A stretch of 64,000 bases of DNA, taken from NCBI GenBank assembly GCA_002633005.1, contig NMRA01000001.1:772448-836447 (forward strand). The letters run 5' to 3'. Shown here piece after piece: positions 11,112 to 23,837 of this stretch. Position numbers and translations under genes: made by a program. The notes below the pieces were generated by a model. It saw only the letters and a program-made list of their open reading frames with translations. It ran no database searches and had not been told where the DNA came from. Numbering within the stretch: position 1 is the first letter of the stretch; every line of letters begins with the position of its first letter. The DNA is from Phoronis australis (Eukaryota; Phoronida; Phoronidae).

Positions 11112-14100
11112 TCAGGGGTTTCGTCTTTGCTCAATTATGGTGAAGTTGGTTGTTCCCTCGTCATAGATTTGACTGTGCGGGTGCTTGCTACCACATTCTC
11201 CATAACAGAGAGCTGGAAAAGAATTTGATAGTTGAAGAAGAAATATCTTTATGTGATGAATTTGAGTGTTCTCTGTGGAGAAATGTGACATATTATACAA
11301 ATTGTGGAGTTGTCAGCCAATTTATAACAACGAAATGTGAAAATCGTTCCATTGTGGGAAAATCGTCCCATTGCGGCAAAATCGAAGGCATCTACAGCGA
11401 AACTAATGTACAAAACTGACATAAAATAAATTAAGTTTTCGGCACAAAAAACGCGTAAAAGGATCAATGTTAGCGTTATCGAAAAGTTAAATTTTTCTTG
11501 GTTTCACCGCTCAAACTGTATCCTTTTTCGTCATATAAAGTGGTCTTATATTCGACTCTCGTTGACACTGTTCAATTTTTGGGAATCCCTGCAAACCCTA
11601 TAAGATTTTAACTGTGGCTCCAAAAGTATAGCTTATGGGCTTACATGTATATCCTAAAAATTGTTTGCGAAAATTCCATGGAAATCGGTTTGACTGTGGA
11701 AAGTGTCTTTGTGGACCACAGCAATCTAAAAGTAAAAGTATTTTTTACGTGACGTGGAGAACATTGATTAGTTACCCAGTTTGACTTTGTAGACTCCGGG
11801 GACCCACATTTCACAGGGCTGTTGCATAGGGTCGCAGTTCGGGTCTGGTCTGGCCTTGACTGAGATTTTAGAACCGTATGACGATGGAGGTTGTTGTCCA
11901 AGAATGAACCCGCTCTCTGTAACGAGGACATGGAGTTTAAACAGGCCCTTGGAGATGTTCGAGTTATTGCTCTTATTACCTCCAATGGCTTATTGAGCGC
12001 TTAATAAACATTGTGCGCTTCACACGAAATACAAAGTTAAAGCAACATGTTCCAAGAAATAAGGCAACGAACTCTTCGATGCCTCGGTTGATAGTTCTTC
12101 AAGTGTCCCTGTAAAAATACTTTTAATACTAGTTGTTGATTCAGCAAAAACGTCCGTGGTCATCATATTGTGTACCCATAAGCAATTTTCGGATGTTTGT
12201 AATCAAATCAGATGCGATGTTTTTATTGGAAGATTCCCGTTGCTACCACAGATGCGATTTGTTAAAGTTTAAAGAGCTTTGTGTTGAACTCGTGATTTTG
12301 TTTATTCTTTTGGCTTGTGAATGATACTTACCTACTGGTATTCCGTCCACGGTTTCAATTTCCAAAACCATTTCTCCTATGCCCGTGCCATTTTTAGACG
12401 TGTATTGTACCTCTACCACAAATGTCCCTGTTGAAAGAAATTATGAACATTGCTGAGGCGTCTTCATTCGCATGCATTACCAGCTCGTTGTGTACTCTAA
12501 CTGTCCCTTTTTAGTCGCAAATAGACTGGGAACGGTGAAATCCTAGTCTCACCATTTTCGGGAAAAATATACCCATTTTCAATTGCCTTCGACATTGTTG
12601 TGAGTGCTCACAATTTTTCAAATGATCATGTGTTGTAGATTCGACCGGTTCAAATCTACAAAAATTTGTCCTTTGGCTACTCATCTTGACCGAAAAGTGC
12701 AAAAAAGATTTTACTCAATCCCCCAGTGTGGCGACAAGATTTTGCCTTGCATAGGATGTTCCGGTATGTAGATCAATTTTGCTCAAACAATTCAACACAA
12801 AATGGTACAACTGGTTCGTTTGGGGAAATACTCAATATGAACGTGTAGCCAAACGTTGCTCAGTGGTAAGGGTTGGGCACTGAGAGATAAACTTCACTAG
12901 GTAAGTAAACGTACAATAGGTAGATATTTAAGTTCAGACACCCATCGCTAACTAGGGACCGCCGGGTTCTAATCTTTTTACTGGAAATGGAACTCGAAAT
13001 CCTGTTTGGTATTTTCTACTCCACTTTTGTACCAACTCAAGATCAGTGTCTATTATTCTATGCTGGATTACTTAATGACTTACCTGGATAATTTTTAGTC
13101 CTAGTTTGCTGTTGATAAGCTTAACATTAAGGTTAAAACTGAGTTCGAGTTTTTACTCGAGTTTGCACAGATATAAGAGTTATCAAGTGCAAACTTGGAC
13201 TAGAAATTCATATGCGTAAACTACAATGTACAGTGTATTCTACCACGGTCTAATAACCACATATCTCGAGTTCGCACACAAGAAACAGAGAAATTGCCAA
13301 AAATAATTTCGAGTTCGTTGCGAGTACGAAGATCAGATTCCAGGCCCAGCCTCCCGTTCAGTAACGCTGGGACCTCGCTAAAAAGCAAGACGTCGCGAAA
13401 TTACGCGAGATACTGCTGTGTTTTTTAAATAAAAACACGTGACTTTGGCTAGATTTTAGCTAGGTACTAGCGAAGGTCCCAGCGCTACTGAATGCACGCC
13501 AGCTCTCCTTCAGCGACTGGGACCGCATAGGCCCGTGTCTGCTTTTACATTGCTAGGTTAGTCTCACTAATTACATATTAATCGCCTACGTACGTAAATT
13601 ATGCACATACTTTCTCAGAAGACACAAAATCATGCCTGATTTATTAGAAAATGGGATTACGTTGAAAAGAATCTCATAACTAATAGACTTTGAGACCAAC
13701 TTTTGGTGAATGAACTTATTTGTTTGATACAGGAAAAATTGCATTTTTCGTGGTTGGTTAGAGAAATTTATCCTGCAGCCAAAGCTGTTCGTCGCCTGTA
13801 TAGAAATACTCAGACACATTGTTCGCGCTGAACGCCAAATATATTTTGATCGCCGGCAAAGTTTTCGCTCTTGAGTTATTTTGATTGCCGACTTAGTGTG
13901 CGTTATATTCTTCAGACTGTACCTTGAGGTCCTTGAGACGGAGTGACCGTCAGACTTGTAATTTTCGCATCACCTCCGTCAAACACCTGGCAGACTTTGA
14001 TGAGTTCACAGAAGTAAAAGGGATCCAGGTCGGCCCTGAAATTACAGTGAAATGAGCCGTGCTTATCTCTTTCGCAGGAAAAGTCGTATTAATGAACATC

Positions 14101-17086
14101 AGCTTTCGACAGTGAAATATTAATTTGCAGAACGATTAAAAATGTGACTAATTTTGCCAAAAATAACCACTTTATTCTTGTCACAGTTGCATGGGGATTT
14201 TGTTTTATAAATTTCTGAACACAATTCAATATTTAGCAACATGTTCAACTTGTGCACCACGACGGTCTCCGAACAACGATCGGGGCCTTCGTTACAGCAA
14301 CCGAGGATTTGAATTGAATATCTCAGTAAATTAGCATTATGAAGTAACGCGTCATTGCTCCAATAAATCCCTAGAGTAACCCCATTTTCACTAAAAACGC
14401 ATTTTTTTATTGCGGAATACGCCCCCTATACACACATAGGCCTATCCCCTCAAGACGACAAACAAAATGGAACCGATTGAAAACGTATTTCGTCGCATTA
14501 GCGTTTTCATGTTGGCGAAAACCTTTTTGAGCAAAGAAGAATTCGCGTTTTCAAAATAAAAACGCAATTGACTTTATGTGAAGTTTCCTTGTATTAGAAT
14601 ATCCGTGCACACCTGTTCTACTTTTTAACCTGCAACACAAGTCCCTGATATCACTAAAATTAAAAGTTGAGAGTTTTAGGTTTACATTTAAACCTGGTTA
14701 AAGCTCAGTGAAGTTAACAGCAGGTTAATTACACAAGTCACGTGCAAATCAGACTTACGAAAAAAAAAATTTGCAAGCTCTTTAGCGAAACCATAGTTCT
14801 ATGGCTAAGCAGGCCACTGTATGGGAAACAAGTTGAGTGAAACCAACGAGCAATGATTACTACTGTTCACACTTTTGACTTTCATATTGAGCTACAATTT
14901 CAAAAGTATAAAAAATAGATGAAACTTTAATATCTAGCCTGTGCTCCGGTCCAGTGACGTTTTGGTGCATGCGCCCGTATTGCGAAAAATTTGAGCAAAA
15001 CAATCTATTGAAAGAGTGTATTATTTCGAGCATAGACTTATAGGTCTAAGTTTACGCGTAGTGAATATAAGGGGTAAGTCGTTTGTGTGAATTGCCTCAG
15101 CACATGCTTACTTTTCAATGAGTTTGACAAATTCCTGTACTCCCACGTAATCACAGAGAAAGTTACAAACCACTCCCAGCGCGGCGCTTCCCGTCTTGTT
15201 CTGTAGAAGGCCACACAACTGGCCACAAGTTCCCACGACACCAATTTCTATTAATAATTAAAGAAGACAAAAGAAAATGTATTCAATCGGCATAGATAAT
15301 CGTGCGCGTATAGGCAAGAATCTCGCAAAAACAAAAGTACACGCAAGACCTCACCAGGTATTGCCATGTACTACAAGCGAATCACGTGATCGCACTAGCT
15401 TTAGCGAGATTCCGTCTACAAAACTCTACTCAGGGATGTACATTCTTAGTCCAAGCTGATTCGAATTAATATCCGGCTACATGTTTGTGCATAACTCGAT
15501 TTTAAACAATAAACTTATCAACCGAATTTATTTCAACGTTCCAAAATTCATTACGCGATTACAGAAATATAGCCGGAGAATCATTCGAATGTTTTTGTTT
15601 CGACATTCAAATAAACTTTATTTAAAACTCTTGCAGTTGCAACTAACGACGTGTCGCTGTAAGTCTTGATGGCGTTACCAAAGAAACTGTGTGTATGAAA
15701 TGTTCAACAAGTCAAACTTGAGGTTTCCAAGTTCTGTATTCCCAAGTAAGTTCGGGAAAGAATTGTATTTTCCTGGTCGTATTTCTAAGTTGTATTTAAA
15801 GAATTTAGAACGATTTCAGTTGACGCATGGCATGGGCATATCTATGACTTGGAGTACTTTTTAACATTGAATAATATGCATTGTAGAAGGACGGATGAAA
15901 GCTTAATTTTCGGTGAAAGAAAGTCGCGCACGGGCCGTTTTAACTCCCTCTCTCCTCTCCCCTTTGCTTTGCCAAAATGACTTTTTTGTGACCGAACAGC
16001 GTGTTAACTTATTTTTCAGTCACATCTAGGTCTAACTCAACAAAGTAAAAACAACGCATCCCGATTCAAACCTAACAATTCGGGGCCAAGTTCCCCGATA
16101 GCAATTAACTGTAAAGATTATACTCACGAAGAATGATGTTAAGCAGGTTATTGATAGCCTGGTCGGTGAACTGTATGCATGTCGGGCAAAGATCAAGATC
16201 AGTTTTGAAACCTCGGGGGGACTCCTCTCTGATCAACTTTATGGAATTTCTTGATCCGTATCTTATTTTATTTCGTGCCGAAAGTTCTTGAAGTCGGATG
16301 GCGGGTACGGCAATACATTCACATAGCAACATGCACGCTATCACAGAAATAAATGCCTGAAATGTACAAGAGTGAAAAAAAAATCGTTGATTTTGATGTG
16401 ATTTTGCTATATTTTGCCAACTAATTTAAAAGTGTTAAAATTACTATAGGCCTACGGAAAATCAACTGAAGTATCTCAGGTATTTTCTGAAATTTAAGCC
16501 AATGAGTTATTAATTAAATATCGATTTTACGACTATCGTTAAAACAAAATAGTACGATACAATAGCAAAAATGTTGACAGTCAAATTTCGTTCCGTTTAG
16601 TTAGAGTGCATGAACTCTCTACTGGACTAGGCTCGTACATTTCGAAGTGACTCGGCCAGTACCATTCCGGTTGGCTTTAGTACTGGAACACTTTCGCAGT
16701 TATTCATGTCAATTTTTCCAAGTTCCAACGCAGTGGTGGATTTAGAGGGGGACCAACTTGAGGGGGCCATACCCTCCCCCCCTAAAATTCTACCAGATAC
16801 CAACCAGGGGGTGACTAACTTGTGACAAATGCATAGGCCCTGAACAAATACCGTTTACTGTTTTTAGTCAAAAAGTCCGCAAACACAGAAAATCGAGACC
16901 CTGCACCCCCACATTTTAGGCTGGGTGCGCGTATCTATCGAAATTCTGGTTATTCCTGTGCCCAGTGCCCCCCCCCCCCNNNNNNNNNNNNNNNNNNNCT
17001 CAAATTCCTGGATCCGCCCCTGCAACGAGTCCTTTTTCTGTAACAGTTAACATAAAACAAAAATATTTACTCACGCAAAAGACCAT
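11112..17086 (-). CDS. Secreted saposin-B/countin-like protein (299 aa)
   Basis: Seven coding exons on the minus strand: 17086-17075, 16356-16128, 15247-15112, 14035-13923, 12427-12332, 11988-11776 and 11212-11112. All phases close, giving 299 residues and a stop at 11114-11112. The first exon codes only MVFC. Residues 1-22 are a signal peptide ending near ECIAVPA. A saposin-B-like domain spans about 58-145, with cysteines at 61, 64, 88, 92, 108, 112, 135 and 141 (CPTC, CGQLC, CNFLC, FCELIKVC). A beta-rich region follows (about 150-299), with GDAKITSLTVTPSQGPQG, ETVDGIPV, DPNCDPMQQPCEMW and a terminal GECGSKHPHSQIYDE. This resembles the countin-like/saposin-B secreted proteins annotated in many invertebrates. 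Lysosomal or extracellular lipid-related action is inferred from the fold only. The start of exon 6 is the least certain junction. Confidence 0.75.
12968..13345 (+). repeat. Dispersed repeat B, copy 2
   Basis: About 380 bp alignable by eye with sequence at 585-1047 and 31508-31858. Shared blocks include AACTCAAGATCAGTGTCTAT, GGATAA..TTTTAGTCCTAG, AGTGCAAACTTGGACTAGAA and AATAATTTCGAG. The ends are roughly inverted (GGTTCTAATCTTT versus AGATCAGATTCC), as in a MITE. It lies in intron 4 of the countin-like gene and abuts MITE A. Confidence 0.6.
13349..13502. mobile_element. MITE A, copy 1 (palindromic)
   Basis: About 154 bp with arms CAGTAACGCTGGGACC and the reverse complement of GGTCCCAGCGCTACTG, closing a TCGCTA..TAGCGA inner stem. 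A second copy with the same left end (CCTCCCGTTCAGTAACGCT) is at about 59041-59195. No ORF; non-autonomous DNA transposon by structure. Confidence 0.7.
16731..17022. mobile_element. hAT-like non-autonomous element, copy 1 (contains assembly gap)
   Basis: Left end CAGTGGTGGATTTAGAGG, right end CCTGGATCCGCCCCTG, imperfect terminal inverted repeats of the CAGNGGCGGATCC type seen in hAT-family MITEs. The 5 bp CAACG flanks both sides, although hAT elements normally duplicate 8 bp. Interior is C-rich with 19 N at 16980-16998. Lies in intron 1 of the countin-like gene. Relatives are near 22227-22365 and 30446-30600. Confidence 0.55.
16980..16998. other. Assembly gap (19 N)
   Basis: Run of N immediately after a poly-C tract, inside the hAT-like element; a homopolymer failure is the likely cause. 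Confidence 0.95.
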
Positions 17087-17519
17087 TTTTAATACTTTAC
17101 CTTCATGTTCGCGTTTTTCCCTTCACTACTATTCCAATCTCAACGTTAACTGCATGTGTACCGTTACACCCGGCGAATTTGCTTCGTTTAGGACGGACAA
17201 CTTGGCCTATTGATCACGTGATTGGTCACGTTATATACAAACTTAAATACTTTTTCAAAAAGCATTACAATCTCTCTAAAAGTTTGAGTGAAATATTTTA
17301 ATATGTTTTGAAAATTATTTGTTGTTCATGTTGTACAATTACATCATTCTAATTTCTTATTAATTTACTGCGTTAGTTCTTAGTAATTTTTAATTTGGGT
17401 CATCATTATCACCAAGGAAGTTGTTGATTTCCTCCGTTGATTTCTCGCTCAGAGCATGGACTTTTGACTTAAAAAGGTTTACATCGATCGTTTATACTTA
17501 ATTTTTGAAGTTGAAAAAG
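17087..17519. promoter_or_regulatory. Bidirectional promoter, countin-like / CFAP73
   Basis: 433 bp between divergent start codons. TCACGTGA (17214-17221) overlaps an inverted CCAAT box (ATTGG, 17221-17225), 128 bp upstream of the countin-like ATG. TCACGTGA is the core of the CLEAR/M-box bound by TFEB/MITF proteins. I found no convincing RFX X-box on the CFAP73 side. Confidence 0.5.
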
Positions 17520-20500
17520 ATGGTTTCAAGGTCTTACAAGCTCGAGCTAGATCCCCCGAAGAGAAACATCTTCGTAACGCAGCTGCAGGAAAGGTGATGA
17601 CTTTACGAATTGTGTTTACAGAGCTCAGTTCTGACTTAGTTTGTAAATTTTATGACGTCTGCCTTATCCTCAAACAAATTGAGGATTGTAACTGTTCTCC
17701 CATTGCTTGAATGTTTCGTTACCGCGCTTAACCCTAATAATAGTAACCCAACAATATCTAATATGAAAGGACAACCATGTGATAATTGTAGCGCAGAAAT
17801 TGTTTTACTATTGAAGAAACAAAACCTTGTACTTGACGCATGCACTGTCCAAGCTCAGGTATTATGTCATGATTGTGACATCAATTCAATTCAGTCTCTG
17901 TCCCATTGCGGGCATATTTTTACACTAAAAAATTTTGCGATTCAAAATACAAGGCAAATATAGGGACATTGAACAGTCTCACCCAATGCATGAAGCTGCA
18001 TTGGTTTCTTTGATTTTGTGCAGTCTCAACACCTTTTGTTTTCTGATGTGAAAGTGGAGACAATATCATGCTGAGTGTTGAATTCCTCCTGGGTTTGTTT
18101 GGCTCATGTTACAAACCGACCTTGCCTGCTTTTACTGCAACATCATTTCTACTTATTTCATGTAATTCATCATTAGGTGAGCCTATCTTTATTATAAAAC
18201 ATATCCATAATTTATTTTGAAGCATCAGTACTGGCCCATAAATAATAAAGTTGCACCTTGTGCTAGCTTTAAGTCCACATCCTCTAGCACATTGTACATT
18301 ACATAAGATGACTACCCCTGCATCAGGTAGTACGTGAATGAAAAAAAATTGCACCAAACATTAAAATGAACAAAAATGAGTAAAAACGTACATATTTAGA
18401 AGCAAACTTAGAAGAGATAAATAACTGACAAGCCTTTGTCATGTTGGCATAGTGCATTGAATATGGCTAATTAGTTATATTTATTCATATCATAACAATG
18501 TTGCATTGTTTCTGTGGTTGCAGAGATGAAGAAGTGGAGGATACCATCCCCTACCCTGTGGTGAGGGAGAATGCTGGCAAGCTGATTGAAACAGGCATAA
18601 ACACGCTGCAGAAAACACTGCTACTGAAGAAAGAAGTCGAAGTGGACATTGTCAATCGAGAGCTGGTGGATAAAAGGGCAGAGTTCAAACGACGAATGGA
18701 AGCATGCGCTGAGAAGCAAATTGAAGTGCAGAAGAAACAGCAGAAGGTAGAGTGAGATTAAGTTTTCATCGTTTCTTGATATCACTGGGCGTTTTTTGCA
18801 AAGCAGACCCAAGTGCAGGGATATTCCTGGACTGCACCTTTGCGCCATTAGCGCGTAAAAAATAAAAAGGCGCAAGTATATTGCGACAGTGCGCTCCTGT
18901 ACGCATCTTTTAAAACGCAACACTCTTCCAAAATGCAAGATGTTAGTCACCTTACAGCCAATCGGGTAAAACATGACTGTTCTTATTTCGATTGCCAGGG
19001 TTTCTGTTTCATACGTTACCACTTTAATTGCACTTAGTCTGCTGGGCACAACTTTTTGAAAAAGAGACACTTTATCATCAGGTGCACCCAAAGGCATAAG
19101 CTCAAAGCTGGTCAGGAATATCCTTGCAAGTGATTCTGAATCAATGTCAAGCGTTGGTGGGTTGAAGCTCTGTACAACGATCAGCTAGTTGTGGCATGTA
19201 TCATGTAGATAGCCTAAATGAAGAATATGTCTTGGTACTTGTCACTTTCTGAGATCCCACATTTTGAGAACCAGTTTTCTCCCCTGAATAACAGGCATTA
19301 AATTGCTTCTGAGTATCCAGGACCCATGTTAGAGAATATTGCCAATTTTGCATTGTATTGTGTTTGACAGTACCTGAAATTGGTATTTTTGGCACTCGTG
19401 TAGCTCATCAGGGCCTGAGACCTGAAAACTTTCCTTGAGACTTTTAAGTTTTTAGTCTCAGGCGTTGGTCTGGTTTTGCCAAGACAAAATACTTCTCTTC
19501 AAATCTGTTGGCAGCAATTTATTTGACTGGAAAGATGTTCAGGGTTCACAATACAAAATAAATTTGGAACCTGTATAGAAGGATACACATAGCCATGGTT
19601 TGTATCTTCAGCTTCAATCAAAATAAGCATCTGCTTTCTTTCCCAACAGATGAAAGACCAGGTCTCCAAGTTTGAAAAGTTTATACAAGAAAACGAAGGC
19701 AAACGACGACGTGCTATTCAGAAGTATCAACAGGAAGTGAAGTTGCGGCACCAGAAGAACCAAGAACTCGATGATCTAGAGAGAGATTTAGCACAACTGC
19801 GTCGAAGGCATAGATATTTAGAAAATCTTCTACATCAGTACAAGAAGTTTGAAGAGTACCTGATGAGAGTTGTAGACAATTTACCTGAAAGTAAGTGTAT
19901 ACAGTACAATTCAGTACAGACCTGTATAGTGCAAGGCTATTGTTTGTAGTCCAACTTCAACATTTTTGTTCTTTTGGTTCATGTGTTTTCTAAGTCTCTT
20001 CTTGACCCTGTCTTGTATCCAGTTCACATGTTGACCTGTTTTTACCAGTGGTATGGAGTCCATTCTTACCACACAACTGTTTGGGGCACCTTTGGTAAAC
20101 ATTTTGAAAGGGCTTCATCTGAGTTACCACAAAACTTTAACCTGTTGCTTGAAACAGGAACATTTCGTCAGTTGATTTCATTTCTAGTCTCTGCATGGCT
20201 TGTCAAAATGAGCTTAAAAACTTCTGTGACATATTCATTGCTCTTACTGAATATCATTTCCAATTTTCTTCAGCTCATTTGGAAAGGACACTTTGGGTAA
20301 TCCTGTTATTCTTTTTCTGTTCTATTCATATTGTTATTTTGTTAAATCGAGACCAAAATAAAATTACTAATTATTGTGTTATATACATTATAATATAAGT
20401 ATTAAATTTCTATTTTATATTCACTTTAGACTTTAATGTTTAAAGAAGAATCCTGGTCTGTCAGTTATTGTTACTCCAAGTGAGCATTGGAATGTATCAC

Positions 20501-22889
20501 CTTGTCTTAACCAATCCCTACTTTCACATTTAGTAGCCATAATAGTCTGTTTACAAATTTGAAATTAATAACATGCTGAAGACTGATATTATATAGCTTA
20601 CAATGAACTAAATGCATTTCTGTTCACTGGCTGCAGAAAACTAATGAGCATAGTATTTCCTGATGGCATAGAAATGAACATGATATTTCCAGATTTCATT
20701 AAATGAACATTATATTTCCAGATTACATAGAAATGCAAGACACTATGATCAACAGCCTCATGTTACGGCACAACACGCTCTTTACAACCAATCAGGGCTT
20801 AGTTGCAGACTTGACAGTTCGGTCTGATGAGGTGAGTTTTTGTTGAGGCCCACAAAGTCTATGTTTAAGAACATAGAAACACTTTAAGAACAAACAGTTT
20901 TTACCAGATCACAGATCAAGTTGTGCTTGAGCACTGGTGCTTTCTTAAGCAGACACAAGCTAGTCGTATAGATTACATTACGATTGGCAAACTATGGATA
21001 TGATTTGGTTCTCTAGGAAGGGTTATAGGTTTTGATTTGCTTGGTTTTGTATAGTTTAACTAAAATGTATTGTCAGATAGGCTTTAATGGAATTTTAAAG
21101 ACATTGTGAGTGGACAAATGACAAATGGATTAGATAAACAGGAATGATCCAGGTGCTATGGCTATAAATAAGTGGAATTCAATTTGAACAGTTGAAAAAC
21201 AGCAGCAAGATCCAGCCAATAGGCTCACGAATGCTGACAAGGAACATACGCGCATTAATTCTGTGCAACGTCCAAGTTCTTCAAAGCGAAAGAAAAATGT
21301 GTGCATACACACTCACACTCCACCTCTTGGATGTCTACTATTTACTGACTGCAAGCTAATTTAATTTCAGCTGGAGGCCTACAGACAGAAGTACGAGACG
21401 ATGATAGTGGAACATGACAAAATGAAAATGTCTATCAATAGCACCCTTGCCAATCTGCAGAAAGAGTTGGAACGAAAAATGAACAAAAATGAACGGTTAG
21501 AACAGATTATCAACAGAGACAAAGCCGAGCTTCGAGAACTGGTCAGTAAATTGAGTATGCCAAGTGTTTGAACAAATTCAGCTTTATATTTTAATTGGTG
21601 AGGTGTGACAACATACTAAGTTTGTATTGGGCTCATACTGAATTGTTTTATGTTTGGAAATATTCTGGCAAATGAATGATTTGGTGTCCACAACTTGTGT
21701 TATCTGCCAATAGCTCCAGCATAATTCAAAACTTTGAAGTGAATTGAATACCTCTGTTGCCAAGATTTGCTGTTGTTTTGGTCAAATGTCTTTTAATATT
21801 ACGTGAATGTTAACAGCATTTTGTGTATTTAATTCCAGAAAGCATTGGTGGGAATGATTTTTATATCAATCAACAATATTGCTGAAAAATGTCGCCGTAT
21901 CTCAGACAAACCACTAGAAGATATGCTGCTTGAAGAAAAACTAGAAAAGATTAGGGTAAGTAATCAAGATATTAATTGCTTTAAAGCAAAACATTAAAAA
22001 ACCACCTTCTTGTTTTGCCACCCAAAATTGGGCTGGCCAATTAGCCTTTACGAAATTTGACGGCTCCGTTTCAGTTGCAGGTCTTCTCTCAATTCTACCT
22101 GTTCAAATTGATGCTGTTAAGGAATTTGTTTTCTAGTTTGATAGGCTTATTCATCATATTTCTTGATTTCACATTTAACCACTAAGTAGAGAGAACATGT
22201 AGCTTTAATTGGAAGACGACCGGGATCGGTGGCAGATTTAGAGGGGTCCCCCAAAAATTCTCCCAGATTCCATTTGCAGTTCGGAGGTGCGAATGTCTTA
22301 AGGGCAAAATCCTGGATACTCTGCCCTGCCCTCCCCCCAACTCAAAATCCTGGATTCGGCCCTTGTGGATGTATGGGTAACAGTAGGATATAATGTGCCT
22401 GCATTTTGAGAACCACTTTTCTCCTATTGAACAACGGGCATCAAACTGGTTCTCAAAATGTGGGCACGTTATATTCGACTATTGCCGGCATATGTACACC
22501 TTTATTTGTAGAAAACTTAGTCATTTTTTTTCAGTTATTATTGAACCCACAAACTGTGATAAAAGTGTAATTAAACTGTTGACAATACTCTAGAAACGAG
22601 ACGCAAATGACATATTAAAACAATTGTGCCATCCAGTCACGGGAACACTAGAAATTTGCAGTAATTACCCACGATGCTGCTAAATACGCCAGGCATCATG
22701 CTTTTGATGACTATTAGTAAAAACAACGTTTGTTGTATATTTCAGATTCATGTCTGCGAACAAATTGACATAGCTAACCTGGCTCAACCAAGAGATAGCT
22801 CTGCAGGTACTGGTGGCAAACGAAGTGCTGGTCGCAGGCGGACAAAAGTGAAAAATACCGGAAAAGTCGCTTTTGCTCAAGACTATTGA
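17520..22889 (+). CDS. CFAP73: CFAP73/CCDC42-family axonemal coiled-coil protein (359 aa)
   Basis: Seven exons: 17520-17593, 18524-18746, 19650-19890, 20722-20831, 21371-21541, 21839-21955 and 22746-22889. All junctions are GT-AG with closing phases, giving 359 residues. The protein is almost wholly alpha-helical and charged. Exon 3 carries the family signature (FEKFIQENEGKRRRAIQKY) that lies in the DUF4200 coiled-coil region shared by CCDC42 and CFAP73. The C-terminal IAEKCRRISDKPLEDMLLEE matches the position of the conserved tail helix, followed by a short basic tail (KRSAGRRRTKVK). In other organisms these proteins act in cilia: CFAP73 (Chlamydomonas MIA2) with the modifier of inner arms complex that regulates inner dynein arms, and CCDC42 in sperm. 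I cannot decide between the two vertebrate paralogues. Human relatives are around 310 residues, so this is slightly longer. It shares a promoter with the countin-like gene. Confidence 0.88.
19240..19350. repeat. Palindromic repeat C relative
   Basis: Contains CCCACATTTTGAGAACCAG and GAATAACAGGCAT, blocks shared with the element at 36335-36558 and with copies near 22393-22480 and 31085-31185. It lies in intron 2 of CFAP73. Confidence 0.45.
22227..22365. mobile_element. hAT-like element, copy 2
   Basis: Starts CGGTGGCAGATTTAGAGGGG and ends CCTGGATTCGGCCCTTG, matching both ends of the element at 16731-17022. Interior shares CCAAAAATTCT/CCCAGATTCCA. Intron 6 of CFAP73. Confidence 0.5.
22393..22480. 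repeat. Palindromic repeat C relative
   Basis: Imperfect hairpin: TGCATTTTGAGAACCAC on the left and TGGTTCTCAAAATGTGGGCA on the right, with CAACGGGCATCAA between. Related to the 36335-36558 element. Confidence 0.5.
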
Positions 22890-23429
22890 AAAACAGTTGC
22901 TTCATTTTGCAAGACCACAGTCCAAGACAGTGGAACAGTTAGTCTTTTGAGACATGTGTTTATAACATCTTGACCAATTTTTCAAGAGGTATTGTGGATT
23001 GTCTGGAGTGAAAAACATCAAATCATGATACTAAGAAGTGCGTATTTTTTTAATCGTTCAAAACATCCAAGTACCACTCAGGTCTGAAGCAGCCATCATT
23101 TTATACGTCTTGTAACCAGGAAGCATCCATGATGTCACAGGCTACTGGACTGCAAGGGCTTCTATGTTTAGGATCTGCAAACCATTAGAAGTAATTTGTT
23201 GGCAGGACTTCATAGCAACCAGTTTTTGTAGGAAACGGAATGCCATATTGGAATGATGTAAAGGTGGATTTCAATCATACTGAAGAACCACGCAATGTCG
23301 GTGCTCTATTGTTTTAAACCAAAGTGCATGAAATGTGATACAGAAATAATGTATTACAGTGGAATGATGGTGTAAAATTAACATAACATCTGTAGACGTT
23401 CTCAATTTGTTGTTGGTAGATCTGATATT

Positions 23430-23435
23430 AATAAA
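23430..23435 (+). terminator. Poly(A) signal candidate for CFAP73
   Basis: AATAAA 541 bp after the CFAP73 stop. A second AATAAA at 23795-23800 is an alternative and would bring this 3' end within about 40 bp of the convergent SAV1 signal. Confidence 0.45.
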
Positions 23436-23831
23436 ACTACCAAGACATATATTTCTGTTCCAAAGCATTGGGTCGTTATTGAATATGTCATATAAGTGTG
23501 ACGAGGAATTTCAAATTCACAAGGTGGTGCGAGGGAAACTAAGATCCTACCGGCATAAACGTTTGCCCTAAGAACACGCGCGGTTTCAACTACTGGTATA
23601 AAGCATAAAAATGGTTTCAGGTGATCAGTGGAGTACGCCCACATGCACAGCTTGCAATTAATTATTTTTTCATAAGAAAACTCTCACTTGGGTGAACAGC
23701 TTTCTGTTCTCCATCAACTCCGACAAGCGCCACCTGGTGAATATTGCGTCCCATTAAACACGGTATACGCACATTACACTATACATCCAGTAGGAATAAA
23801 ACAATTGAATATTTAATATATAAACTTGCAT

Positions 23832-23837
23832 TTTATT
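23832..23837 (-). terminator. Poly(A) signal candidate for SAV1
   Basis: TTTATT on the plus strand, AATAAA on the minus strand, about 2.3 kb past the SAV1 stop. The stretch 23840-26156 has no convincing exon and is best read as a long SAV1 3' UTR. Nearer signals could also be used. Confidence 0.35.

Noticed and set aside
11641-11985. 114-codon minus-strand frame
   Set aside because: Out-of-frame shadow of exon 6 of the countin-like gene; the other frame is splice-consistent and has family motifs.
12332-12427. Possible alpha-2-macroglobulin/complement fragment
   Set aside because: The exon's beta-strand pattern (VEVQYTSKNGTG) first suggested this, but neighbouring exons place it in the saposin/countin-like protein.
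18621-19097. 158-codon minus-strand frame
   Set aside because: Antisense to CFAP73 exon 2 plus intron; no domain, no splice support.
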